This document shows positions 7,528 to 16,179 of a stretch of 64,000 nt of DNA, in pieces. Source of the stretch: Turneriella parva DSM 21527. Lineage in GTDB: Bacteria > Spirochaetota > Leptospiria > Turneriellales > Turneriellaceae. The stretch lies in assembly GCF_000266885.1 (NCBI RefSeq), contig NC_018020.1:3410001-3474000 (forward strand), in the 5' to 3' direction. Both the position numbers and the translations under genes were made by a program. The notes under the pieces were generated by a model. It saw nothing but the letters and a program-made list of their open reading frames with translations, was not told the origin of the DNA and made no database searches. Each line of letters opens with the position of its first letter. Position 1 is the stretch's first letter.

Positions 7528-10472
7528 GGCAGCGCGCTCCAGCGTGAATTAATTTCGCCAGGTGTGGCAATTGTTCTGTCGCGATAATCAGCTTTGATGT
7601 ACGTGCCTTTACCACCGTTACCGCCGCTATCGGTCATGTTTTTGGTCGCATGTACCCAGCTCGCTGCAGAAGTACCGGCGCCGTATGTCGGTATACGCTC
7701 CATTGAAACCATGTAAGGGGTTTCAAAGCCGGCTGTATTGCAGACAAATTCCGCGTGATTTTCAAGTGAAAAAGCATAGAAGCTGTTTCCGGTTGAGGTT
7801 GCGTTTTGCGACAAGGTTATCTGCGTCCCGCTATCTATACTCAGTATGGTTGTACTTGCGGGAATGCCTGAACCAGAAACCCCATAGCCAACACGCAGAT
7901 ACGTAGTGGCAAAGGCAGCAGGTAATCCTGTGATTATTGCGCTACCACTGGTGCGAGAACCTTGCGCCGTTTTTGTAGCTGGAAAATTATCTGTTGAAAT
8001 CATTGGAAACACATTGCTGCCAGAATTAAGTTCGGTTCGCGTCAGGTCCGTCGTATCGACTGCTGCAGTTGTACCAAAAGTACCACTTCCGACTAGCGTG
8101 AATTGGAGCATTAAGCTGCGGACACCTGATGCCGTGGCATTTGCGCTTAAAGTCACTTGCGATGCTGAATCAATGGATTGAATTGTAGTGCCATTGGGCA
8201 CGCCCAGTGCAGAAACCGACATACCCGCTTGCAGGCTTGCAGTAGAAGATATGCCTGTTACTGTCGCAGTACCATTTGATAAGGTGCCAGCCCGGTACAA
8301 AATGCCGTGAAAGCCGCCCTTAAAGTATCTGACCTGATCATGAGCGGTTGCGCCAGCTGTCGGGGCCTGAGAAATGCCCGTGGCGTTGTTCACCGCTGCC
8401 CCCGTGCGGTTGCCGCCGGCGATATCGACCAAGTTACCGCGATTATCCCGCAGTTCAACCCAGAGCGACGTCAAATGCGTGTAGGTCGCCTCGTTACCTG
8501 CATGAATGTGGTATGGATTAAAATAGTTAGAGCCGCTGAATCGGTCGACTATTGCATCCCATGCTGAGCGGCAGCGGCCACCTTCGTCAAATGACGGATA
8601 GACAAACGTCAGTATGCTGCTGTTGCTCGCATAGAACTTTCCGCTGTATGGGTCTGTAAATGACGACGTCGTCACGTTCGCCCGGCCCGTGCTGCTGGTG
8701 CGGCGGTCGAACAGCGTGAAGAAGTTCGAGAGTCCATTCACAGGATTGTAATAGGTAATCTTGTTGGTGAATGACGCGGAGTTTGCCGGGTCATAGAGCA
8801 CAGACGCTGGGAAAAAGTAGCCGTCGGCGTTGAGGTCGTTGCGCTGGTCTGACTGCGTGACGACGAGAAAGCCTTTTGCGGGTATGAAGGTACCACCGGG
8901 AAGGCCCACAAGACCACGCTTCGCGAGTGATTCGTAACCGGGCCAACCGCTGGTGTAGACGCCGGGGTCGGTATAACTGTCGATTACGGGAAAGTACAGC
9001 GACCAAAAAGATACGTCGATGGCGCGATCAGTCGGGTTATAGAGTTCAATAAATTCGTTACCGTCATATGCAAAATAGTTGCTGCCAATCTTGCGGCTTG
9101 TGCCAGCGTAGTTCACCTCTGAAATGACGATTTTTTGGTAATCGCCGGTTTCGCGCGGCTGGTAGGTCACGATTCCCTGCTGCATCTCCTGGTTGGTCGG
9201 AAATCGCTTATTCATCGGCACGGCGTCGTTATAGATGCCCTGCCAGAATTGCATGTAGCGATCGACAATTGCCTGCGAATGTATCACGATTAGATTCTCG
9301 TCGTTGTTGTTGTTCGCATTCGGCGACCAGTTGAACGATCCCAAGAGCAGCTTTGCATTCGGCGTGCCTGCATCGATGACAATCGTCTTGTCGTGCAGGC
9401 GTCCGCCGCCTGCCTGCCAGTCACCGATATAGTTGTTGTTCTCGTTACCGTCGATCTTCAGGTCAAATGGCGAATAGCAGCGCGTATTCGCCTGTGTTGG
9501 GGTATCCCAGGTGTTGGTGCCATTCGGGAAAAACGGATTTGCATTACCGCCGTTCGCATTGCCTGAGCCTTGCTCGAATCCATAGGTATGCCCGCACGAT
9601 GTGGCTATTCGGTATACCTCGACATACTGGTTATGTGTCAGCTGCGAGCGATCCATGATGCCGCGCACAGAGCGTGAGCCGCCGTCTTGGTTATTTTGCT
9701 GAGTGAACTGTTTGTGTTTCTGAATAAAGAGGCGCCCCAGCTGGTCGTGTGTAAACGCGAAAATGGCAAAGTTGATGCTCTGCTGCGCCTCGGCCACGGC
9801 CTGCAAGAATCTGCTCATCGCATCTTCTTGCGGCGAAAAGTAAGCCTCGACGCGTACCTGCCCGACACTAAATACGTTGTTGTAATCTAAGCGTGCTTTC
9901 GCATGGCCAAAGCGGCCCGCCATCATTTGCTGGTGGTCGTTGATAAAGTCTTCGGCCATTTCTTTCGATTCGATGATCATCCACACGTTGTAGTTGCGGT
10001 CGATCTCTGAGTCGGTAATGTTTCCGGTACCGGTCATAATATAGCGGCGGTCGATTACGCAGAATTTGTTGTGTTGAATCGACTGCGCATTACCTGAGAG
10101 CAGTTTTGCGTTGGGGTAGCGGCGCAGAAGGTCTTCAAACTGGATATAGCCAATTTCGCCATATGCATAGGTGCCTGCATCACCTGCGAGCTGCACGTCG
10201 AGTCCGCGCTGCACTGCCCGTAAGACCGAGTCTTTAATCGATGCGCGGTAAAAACCATACATGGCCCAATAAACTTCTTTGCGCGCGTTGTCGATGAGGC
10301 TGGCCAGGCGGATATCGAACTCAGGCGGTTTATGCCCGCCCGGTTTGATTCCCGGGTAGTTTACATAAAGCTCGAACAAGCGGCCGTCTTTGTCTTCTTC
10401 GGTGGTGTTCACCTTGCTGCAGGTGCTGAAAACCAGCGCCGTTAAAGCCGCCAGTGCTATGCGGTATTTCAT
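7524..10472 (-). CDS. PLD-family lipoprotein with lamin-tail domain
   Basis: 982 residues. The signal peptide ends at a lipobox FSTC. Two complete HKD motifs are visible: QHNKFCVID (H134, K136, D141) followed by GTGN, and LHDKTIVID (H360, K362, D367) followed by GSFNWS. This makes it a full phospholipase D superfamily enzyme, acting on phospholipid or nucleic-acid phosphodiesters. From about residue 448, ISEVNYAG...GNEFIELYNPT is typical of a lamin-tail (LTD) domain, often found in secreted nucleases. The C-terminal third has repeated modules (GTATVTGISSTASLQAGMSV and a second copy with SGSAIITG). It is coupled by 4-base overlaps to both neighbours. Substrate unknown. Confidence 0.85.
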   Translation of the reverse strand: MKYRIALAALTALVFSTCSKVNTTEEDKDGRLFELYVNYPGIKPGGHKPPEFDIRLASLIDNARKEVYWAMYGFYRASIKDSVLRAVQRGLDVQLAGDAGTYAYGEIGYIQFEDLLRRYPNAKLLSGNAQSIQHNKFCVIDRRYIMTGTGNITDSEIDRNYNVWMIIESKEMAEDFINDHQQMMAGRFGHAKARLDYNNVFSVGQVRVEAYFSPQEDAMSRFLQAVAEAQQSINFAIFAFTHDQLGRLFIQKHKQFTQQNNQDGGSRSVRGIMDRSQLTHNQYVEVYRIATSCGHTYGFEQGSGNANGGNANPFFPNGTNTWDTPTQANTRCYSPFDLKIDGNENNNYIGDWQAGGGRLHDKTIVIDAGTPNAKLLLGSFNWSPNANNNNDENLIVIHSQAIVDRYMQFWQGIYNDAVPMNKRFPTNQEMQQGIVTYQPRETGDYQKIVISEVNYAGTSRKIGSNYFAYDGNEFIELYNPTDRAIDVSFWSLYFPVIDSYTDPGVYTSGWPGYESLAKRGLVGLPGGTFIPAKGFLVVTQSDQRNDLNADGYFFPASVLYDPANSASFTNKITYYNPVNGLSNFFTLFDRRTSSTGRANVTTSSFTDPYSGKFYASNSSILTFVYPSFDEGGRCRSAWDAIVDRFSGSNYFNPYHIHAGNEATYTHLTSLWVELRDNRGNLVDIAGGNRTGAAVNNATGISQAPTAGATAHDQVRYFKGGFHGILYRAGTLSNGTATVTGISSTASLQAGMSVSALGVPNGTTIQSIDSASQVTLSANATASGVRSLMLQFTLVGSGTFGTTAAVDTTDLTRTELNSGSNVFPMISTDNFPATKTAQGSRTSGSAIITGLPAAFATTYLRVGYGVSGSGIPASTTILSIDSGTQITLSQNATSTGNSFYAFSLENHAEFVCNTAGFETPYMVSMERIPTYGAGTSAASWVHATKNMTDSGGNGGKGTYIKADYRDRTIATPGEINSRWSALP

Positions 10473-11965
10473 AACGCGCCCCCTGCGTTGAAAAGTCGGT
10501 CGACGAGAGTGCTGAAGTCATTAAAGATTTTCATGTTGGTTTCTGTGCCGGCAGGCTCGACCATAATGACAAATGCATCGGTAATCGTGTAGAGGTCGTC
10601 TTGTGTGCGCTTGGGTTCTGCATCTTGACTTTGGCCGTCGTCGTAATAATAGCGCTTACGCAGGTCTGATGACATGACGATCAGGCGCGGCTTGCGCGCG
10701 CCTACGTCTGTCATGAACACGCTAAAAGGCAGGTTTGATGGGTGCTTGCGAAACTCTGCCGTAGAAGTGCTGGCAATCGCGTCTTGCAGCGTCTTGAGAT
10801 CGCAGTGGATCGAGATGGAGTTTATCTTGGCGTTGTTGAATACAGCTGTCCCGTTGGTGTCTTTGAAGGGTATGTTGATCGTCGTCGTGTTCAGGGTCGG
10901 GCATGAACCTGAGACGAGTGCATTATAGGGCGCATTGTAGGCAGTCCACGGTGAGGGTATCGCGGTGGGTGAACCATCCACCTCGGTGCCGACAACGCCC
11001 TTCACAGAAAAGGCCTGCCCAAACACCTGCGGTATGCGCGCCTTGTACTGCAGCGCATTCAGCACATGGCTGCGGTTGCTGTTATGGTTTGTCATGTCGG
11101 CGATGATATCCTGCGTGATGGCGCGCGAAGCAAATTTAATCGATTTTTCTGCACGCAAGAGTTCGGTGACGAGTGCAACCAGTGGTCTTTCTTGCGGGGC
11201 GAAATAGATATTGAAGATCAGATCGCCGAGGCGAAAGCGCGTGTTGGGGTCGGTAATGGTTTTACTATTACGAAACTTACCGAACGAGGGCACTCCTTCA
11301 TCGCCAAAAAGACCGCCGTAGACGAGTTGTTGCGCTTCGTTATAAAAATCGTTGCAGATGTCGAATGACTGAAACACGAAGACTATCGAAAACCCAGTGG
11401 AGAACGTTTCACTGTTCGCGCCTCCGGTTGAGATCCAACAGTTGTATTTGTCAGCGACGACGAAGTTATACTCTACCCGGCCGTCGTAAGGCTCGGCGTT
11501 GTACTTGAGGCTGCGGTTGAGTCGGTTAAAATTGAGACGGGTCGCAAGAATCTTGTTTTTCAGATTCTGGTTGGGCTCGGCTGCGGCCGTCGAAGTCGCG
11601 GTTGCATAATCAAGAAATTTATTGGCAGAGCGCTGGTTCTTGAGCGCGGCAAAGCCCGCATTGTTTTCGTTGCGCCTGTCGCCGCCGACCGCAACCTTAA
11701 GACCTGCATTCGCCTTGTCGATGAGTGCGCTGCTAATCTCGGTATCGGCGAGATCGTTGAAAACACCCACAACTTCGGTTTTTGCAGATGCGATAATGCT
11801 CAGCAGCTTCTCTTTGGCTTTCGCGTTGCCGCCGAGCCCGATATAGTAGTTCATCGACTGCGTGCTGAGTTCGGGGTCACTAGTCGTGGTCGCGCAGGTA
11901 CCGCGCATGAATGAAAAAAGACTCAACGTGAGCACCAGAGAAATATGTACGCGCGTCTGTTTCAT
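10469..11965 (-). CDS. PLD-like lipoprotein lacking HKD residues
   Basis: 498 residues from MKQTRVH, with a signal peptide ending RGTC. The fold resembles the PLD protein encoded next: TEVVGVFNDLADTEISSAL then VAVGGD in the first half, and IYFAPQERPLVALVTELL then IKFASRAITQD in the second, matching YFSPQEDAMSRFLQAV and INFAIFAFTHDQ. At the expected HKD positions it reads EYNFVVADKYNCWISTGGAN and SVFMTDVGARKPRLIVMSS, so the H and K are missing. It is probably a catalytically dead paralogue that partners or regulates the active PLD. The start was chosen by the ATGA overlap with the upstream gene and the signal peptide. Confidence 0.75.
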   Translation of the reverse strand: MKQTRVHISLVLTLSLFSFMRGTCATTTSDPELSTQSMNYYIGLGGNAKAKEKLLSIIASAKTEVVGVFNDLADTEISSALIDKANAGLKVAVGGDRRNENNAGFAALKNQRSANKFLDYATATSTAAAEPNQNLKNKILATRLNFNRLNRSLKYNAEPYDGRVEYNFVVADKYNCWISTGGANSETFSTGFSIVFVFQSFDICNDFYNEAQQLVYGGLFGDEGVPSFGKFRNSKTITDPNTRFRLGDLIFNIYFAPQERPLVALVTELLRAEKSIKFASRAITQDIIADMTNHNSNRSHVLNALQYKARIPQVFGQAFSVKGVVGTEVDGSPTAIPSPWTAYNAPYNALVSGSCPTLNTTTINIPFKDTNGTAVFNNAKINSISIHCDLKTLQDAIASTSTAEFRKHPSNLPFSVFMTDVGARKPRLIVMSSDLRKRYYYDDGQSQDAEPKRTQDDLYTITDAFVIMVEPAGTETNMKIFNDFSTLVDRLFNAGGAL

Positions 11966-12729
11966 TTGTAATCCGGTGTGTTTTTTTCGCCGGGCGTTGC
12001 GAACGTGCGCTGCGAGTAATCGGGGTGCACATAACGCCCACTGATGCCGATTTGCCCTGTGCCGCAGCCGGTGCCGTAGAGCGTGGTAATTTGTGAGGGG
12101 GATGTCTCGTTGCACGGCGTCGATGCATGCCAGGTTGAGACCGAACCGCCCTCTTCTTCAAACTGGTCTTCTGTTCTTTCCATCGACCGTGTCGTAAAAC
12201 CATCAACCGACCCTGAAAGCGGAAAGTTACGGCTCTGTGCATCGTCTGCTTCGGTGGTGTTGATGCCACTTTCCATGAGAAAGTTTTCGGCCGTGCGTGT
12301 TGTGATCGACCAGTTGCGTTCGGGAATTGAAAGACCTTCAAGCACCACAGGCGTATAATCGGCATTACCCTGGTCGCGAAATGCACCACCTGATTTGGCG
12401 ATAATCACCGCAAACTTTCCGGGCTGAATTGTGGTGTTACCGACTTTCGGTACATAGTATATTCTCTTTACATCGCCTGTGAGCTCTATGCGCCAATCGG
12501 CAATGTCAATCGGCTTATTGCAATCCGTATTCTGAATCTCGATAAAATCATCGTCGCCGTCATATGTTCCATCGTTTTTCATGGAACCCGCCCAGTTGAC
12601 CTCTCGAATCTCGGCGCAACCGCGTTTGCGGTCGACGTTGATTGCTGTCGGCCAGAGTTCGGTTACGGAAGAGGTGCAATTAGCGAATAATAATATTGAG
12701 GCTGCGAGCATACTGGTTGCGCACTTCAC
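11962..12729 (-). CDS. Lamin-tail-domain lipoprotein
   Basis: 255 residues from a GTG codon. The signal peptide ends LLFANC. An LTD-like core follows: IREVNWAGSM...DDDFIEIQN...IDIADWRIELTGD...PGKFAVI. The C-terminal TFATPGEKNTPDYK resembles the TIATPGEINSRW end of the 982-residue PLD protein. LTD domains are known in secreted nucleases and cell-surface proteins. It is the first gene of the operon. An ATG six codons in (12711) is an alternative start that would still give a signal peptide. The intergenic repeat lies immediately upstream. Confidence 0.75.
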   Translation of the reverse strand: MKCATSMLAASILLFANCTSSVTELWPTAINVDRKRGCAEIREVNWAGSMKNDGTYDGDDDFIEIQNTDCNKPIDIADWRIELTGDVKRIYYVPKVGNTTIQPGKFAVIIAKSGGAFRDQGNADYTPVVLEGLSIPERNWSITTRTAENFLMESGINTTEADDAQSRNFPLSGSVDGFTTRSMERTEDQFEEEGGSVSTWHASTPCNETSPSQITTLYGTGCGTGQIGISGRYVHPDYSQRTFATPGEKNTPDYK

Positions 12730-12805
12730 CCCCCTACCCTCTCTCCTAAAGGAGAGGGGGGGCTGAAGGCTTTGTGAAGCAAAGCCGCAAGCCGGGGTGA
12801 GGTTG
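12727..12805. repeat. Intergenic CTCTCC/GGAGAG repeat, second copy
   Basis: CTCTCC-TAAA-GGAGAG hairpin (12741-12756) followed by GGCTTTGTGAAGCAAAGCC, itself a short hairpin, and GGGGTGAGG. Same type as 1021-1210. It fills the 85-bp gap between the porin stop and the LTD lipoprotein start, and may act as terminator for the porin gene. Confidence 0.5.
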
Positions 12806-12814
12806 CTTTGCCCA

Positions 12815-14671
12815 TCAGAAAGATATTGTGCTCCTTAAGAAGATACCCATAAAGTCGGCGTCGGCCGGGCCGCCTTTGGGAACACCGTTCTTGCTGACAA
12901 TGTCTTCGATCGGGGTACTGAAGAAAGAACCCGGAATAAACATCGCCGCCGTCAGCTGAAACATCAGCAGTGTATTGGGAAAGTACTGGAGCGTCAGGTT
13001 GATCTCTTGCCCGAGGGCTTTGCCGAAACGTTGCTGCGCTTCGAGTTCGGCGCGTGAAACGTATGGGTTGTTGATGAGGTCGAGGTTGTTTGGGCTGAAG
13101 TTGACCGCAGTCGAGGCGGTATCTTGCACATGCCAGATGTCGGCGCGCACCACGTATTTCTTTGACATCTCGACACCGAAGCCTGCGTGCAGCATCAGCA
13201 CGCCCGATTTGCGGTTTGCGTCGAATGGGGTGTCGTCGATACCGTTGTAGCCGACGTAGCCTGAGGGGCGCACGCCCCAATAGCGGCGCATGAGTGTACC
13301 GCCGATGCGGTCACCACGCATCGAAATAAAGCCGTGAGAAATCATGTTGCCATTCTTGTCGTACTGTGGGCCCTGCGCGTAGAAAAAGTCCACTTCACCC
13401 AGGGGAGCAAGCCAGCCAAACAGGGTTTTCAGCCGGGCAGTTGTACCACCACCGAAACCGAAAGTTGTGTAGTCTGCAACCGGCTGGCCCTGGCGGCGAA
13501 GATCAGAACCGGTCGACATGGCACCATCGACATAGACGATCAGCTGGCTAAAGATCGGCACCTGTTCGTTGAGGTGGGCAGCCAGACGGGCACCAAATAG
13601 GCCCGACCAGTCGTTGTCAGAAAAATTGCCAATGCGGCCATTTTCTGAATAGTCAGAGCCACCTTTCGTGCCGCGTACACGCGCATAGAACGCGTACACA
13701 CGGGGGTCAAGTTTGAATTTCATGAGTTTCTTCATGAAGGGTTCACCCGAGGCCACGATGCCAGTGCGGTACGTCGAAACATCGCCGTTGAGGCCTGCGA
13801 GCTTGTTGGTCGTGTCGCGCGAGAAGTATTGAAATTCATCGTTCCAGCGGTCATTTTCGCCGGCGCCATAACTATTGGCACCCGAGTAGACGTCGACGCC
13901 GAGAATTTTTATATCAACCTTATCTTTCCAGTGCACATTGAAGACGACTGCGTCGAGCACGTCGCGCAGCATATAGTCGTTTTGTATGCCGCCGACGCTG
14001 AAGAACTGTCGGCCCATCACGACATCGGCGACAAGTCCGTTCAGATTAAAGAATTCCCAAAAAATATTCGCGCGCGCAATGCGCGTGCCGGGGTTTCCGT
14101 TACCCTGCAGCTGAAAGCTACCCCAGACGCCGTCGAAGCCAAACGACATCTCGACGCCCACGCGCTGCTTCGGAAACATGAACGAGGTATCAAACTTCGC
14201 GCGCGTCAAGGCGAGTCCCTGCTGGTCGTCGGTCGTGCGAATCTGAAAGTCGTTTGTGCTGTTGAGCTTTCTCAGGTCGGCGTTGTTGTATGAGTGAAAC
14301 TCCTGCAGCATGTTGAAGCCCCAGAGAAACTCAAACTCAGGTTTATCTTTGCGTACGGCAAACTGGCGCTCGAATTCATAGATCCACTGGCCTGTGCGGT
14401 CGATCGCCGCTTCAGACAATTGGTTGTCGCGCGTCGGTGCGCGTTTGTCTGCCTCTTTCTTCTCACCTTCTTTTTTAACTTCTGTCGGGGTGCCCTTTTC
14501 ATCTGCCTTCGGCTTTTCGGTTTTCTCTTGCTTAGGCTCTTCTTTTTCGTCTTCTAATTTCGGAATCTCAGGAAACGGTGCTTGCGCTATGAGCGCCGGG
14601 CTTCCCAGTATTGAGCCCAGGCAAAGCACCGCGATGAGCGGAGAGAAATAGTTATTCATTTTATTTTCCAT
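12815..14671 (-). CDS. Outer-membrane beta-barrel porin
   Basis: 618 residues. An N-terminal signal (PLIAVLCLGSILGSPALIAQA) is followed by a highly charged K/E/P linker (residues about 35-80). The rest is dominated by alternating hydrophobic/polar strands with frequent aromatic and Gly residues, ending in ...STISF with the C-terminal Phe expected for BAM-inserted barrels. It resembles leptospiral porins and alginate-export-type barrels in general look only. The charged linker may sit in the periplasm. It is transcribed divergently from the AMP nucleosidase gene, with about 236 bp between them holding the promoters. Confidence 0.75.
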   Translation of the reverse strand: MENKMNNYFSPLIAVLCLGSILGSPALIAQAPFPEIPKLEDEKEEPKQEKTEKPKADEKGTPTEVKKEGEKKEADKRAPTRDNQLSEAAIDRTGQWIYEFERQFAVRKDKPEFEFLWGFNMLQEFHSYNNADLRKLNSTNDFQIRTTDDQQGLALTRAKFDTSFMFPKQRVGVEMSFGFDGVWGSFQLQGNGNPGTRIARANIFWEFFNLNGLVADVVMGRQFFSVGGIQNDYMLRDVLDAVVFNVHWKDKVDIKILGVDVYSGANSYGAGENDRWNDEFQYFSRDTTNKLAGLNGDVSTYRTGIVASGEPFMKKLMKFKLDPRVYAFYARVRGTKGGSDYSENGRIGNFSDNDWSGLFGARLAAHLNEQVPIFSQLIVYVDGAMSTGSDLRRQGQPVADYTTFGFGGGTTARLKTLFGWLAPLGEVDFFYAQGPQYDKNGNMISHGFISMRGDRIGGTLMRRYWGVRPSGYVGYNGIDDTPFDANRKSGVLMLHAGFGVEMSKKYVVRADIWHVQDTASTAVNFSPNNLDLINNPYVSRAELEAQQRFGKALGQEINLTLQYFPNTLLMFQLTAAMFIPGSFFSTPIEDIVSKNGVPKGGPADADFMGIFLRSTISF

Positions 14672-14907
14672 GAGTTGAGTGTGGAGTCTTATAGCAAGCT
14701 ACTTGCCAATTCAGCACCTCTGTCATTTCGTCAGATGCCGAAGTGTTGTAAAGAGCGTTACTATAACTAGATGGACGACGACGAGTCGTCAATGCCATTA
14801 TTTGTAAATGGAGTAATAATGCAGTGATCATTTGTATACTCAAAGCATTAGAGAATGCGCCATTGCAATTCGCTTGACGTCGCTTGCAATTGCGCACGGC
14901 TGCGAAA

Positions 14908-16050
14908 ATGTCTGCCGCAGATCGCGCCGCTACTCTCATCGCAGAAATGTCTGCTCTCCACGATGCAGGCAATTATTCTCTGGTTGAAGTGACACGCCCC
15001 TGGTCGAAGTTTAACCCGACAATCAGCGGCGAATTCGCCGAGCCGAAAGCACTCTCATGGTATCTGAAGCGCGAGTTTGAGGGTTTGCTGTCACGCGGTG
15101 CGGAGATCCGAATTTCTGAATCACGCCGCCGCCGCGACCTCTTCGACCCAGAACTTTTCGAAAGCCTCAGCGAAGATGCATGGGATCTGCGTAAAAAGAA
15201 ACTGTTTCTCTTCACGGCCGAACGCATCGAACTCTCGCTGAACCGCCTGCACCACTATACATCCACACCTGCTACCGGTTTTCAACGGTACATTCTCTTC
15301 ACCAACTACCGCATGCACGTCGACGCGTTTTTGTCGCTCTACCCCAACTGCGTGAAGCCGACGAACCCCGGTGCGCAGATGGCAGCCTACCACCACGTGC
15401 TGCCCGACAACGCGGGCATTACGCTCATCAACATCGGTGTCGGCCCGGCGAACGCGAAGACGATCACAGACCACGTCGCGGTGCTGCGTCCCGATCTGAT
15501 GATGATGGTGGGCCATTGTGGTGGATTACGTAACCACCAGGATATCGGCGACTATGTGCTAGCATCTTCGTACATGCGAGCCGACCGCGTGATGGAAGAA
15601 GTGTTGCCGAACGAAATTCCCGTGATTCCGAATTTTCTGATCAACTCATACCTGCGCCGCGAGCTCGCCGACCGCAGCATTCCATACAGAATGGGCACGG
15701 TCTACACCACCGACAACCGCAATTGGGAGTTCAACCAGCGCCGCACCATCGACGCGATGAAGATGTCTCGTTCGATTGCGGTCGACATGGAATCGGCGAC
15801 GATTGCAGCCAATGGCTACCGCTACCGCATACCGCACGCAACGCTTTTGTGTGTGAGCGACAAGCCGCTGCACGGCCGGCCAAAACTCTCGGGTGAGGCA
15901 CAGGCGTTCTATGCCAACAGCAAAGAAAAGCACCTTGAAATAGCAATCCGCACCGTCGAAGCGATTCGCAGCGAATACCCACAGGGTCTGCCGAACGACG
16001 ATGTGCGCTCTTTTGATGAGCCATTATTGGGAAGTTCGGGAAACGACTAA
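14908..16050 (+). CDS. amn: AMP nucleosidase
   Basis: 380 residues from ATG 14908; a TTG eight codons upstream (14884) is possible. The protein hydrolyses AMP to adenine and ribose 5-phosphate in the cytoplasm. Features of the Amn family are visible: the N-terminal amn domain (about residues 1-140, RPWSKFNPTISGEFAEP) and the nucleoside-phosphorylase-like C-terminal domain with INIGVGPANAKTITDHVAVLRP, VGHCGGLR, VDMESATIAANGYRYRIP and VSDKPLHG. Length fits, though it is shorter than the E. coli protein. The stop codon lies in the loop of a strong hairpin. Confidence 0.9.
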   Translation: MSAADRAATLIAEMSALHDAGNYSLVEVTRPWSKFNPTISGEFAEPKALSWYLKREFEGLLSRGAEIRISESRRRRDLFDPELFESLSEDAWDLRKKKLFLFTAERIELSLNRLHHYTSTPATGFQRYILFTNYRMHVDAFLSLYPNCVKPTNPGAQMAAYHHVLPDNAGITLINIGVGPANAKTITDHVAVLRPDLMMMVGHCGGLRNHQDIGDYVLASSYMRADRVMEEVLPNEIPVIPNFLINSYLRRELADRSIPYRMGTVYTTDNRNWEFNQRRTIDAMKMSRSIAVDMESATIAANGYRYRIPHATLLCVSDKPLHGRPKLSGEAQAFYANSKEKHLEIAIRTVEAIRSEYPQGLPNDDVRSFDEPLLGSSGND

Positions 16051-16065
16051 CGTCGTTTCCCGAAC
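16034..16065. terminator. Hairpin containing the amn stop codon
   Basis: 14-bp perfect stem GTTCGGGAAACGAC / GTCGTTTCCCGAAC with loop TAAC. The TAA stop of amn is in the loop, and the last codons of the gene are in the stem. No clear T-run follows. It probably serves as the amn terminator, possibly together with the adjacent structured repeat. Confidence 0.6.
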
Positions 16066-16067
16066 AG

Positions 16068-16175
16068 CGCCAGCCTCGCGCCCCGAAAACGGGCAGGCAG
16101 CGAAGCGCTTTAGCAGTAGTTCGCCCTGCGAACTACGAGGCCTGCGCGTTTTCGGGAACAAGCGCGAGGCTGGCG
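16068..16175 (-). repeat. Structured intergenic repeat, copy A
   Basis: Outer arms CGCCAGCCTCGCG (16068-16080) and CGCGAGGCTGGCG (16163-16175) are perfect. A second stem CCCGAAAACG.GCAGGC pairs with 16139-16155 with one mismatch. Inside, read on the minus strand, is GCCTCG, a 7-bp hairpin (16117-16123 with 16129-16135), then CTGCTAAAGCG (16106-16116). It lies between the convergent amn and diguanylate cyclase genes. See copies B to E. Confidence 0.75.
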
Positions 16176-16179
16176 AAGG

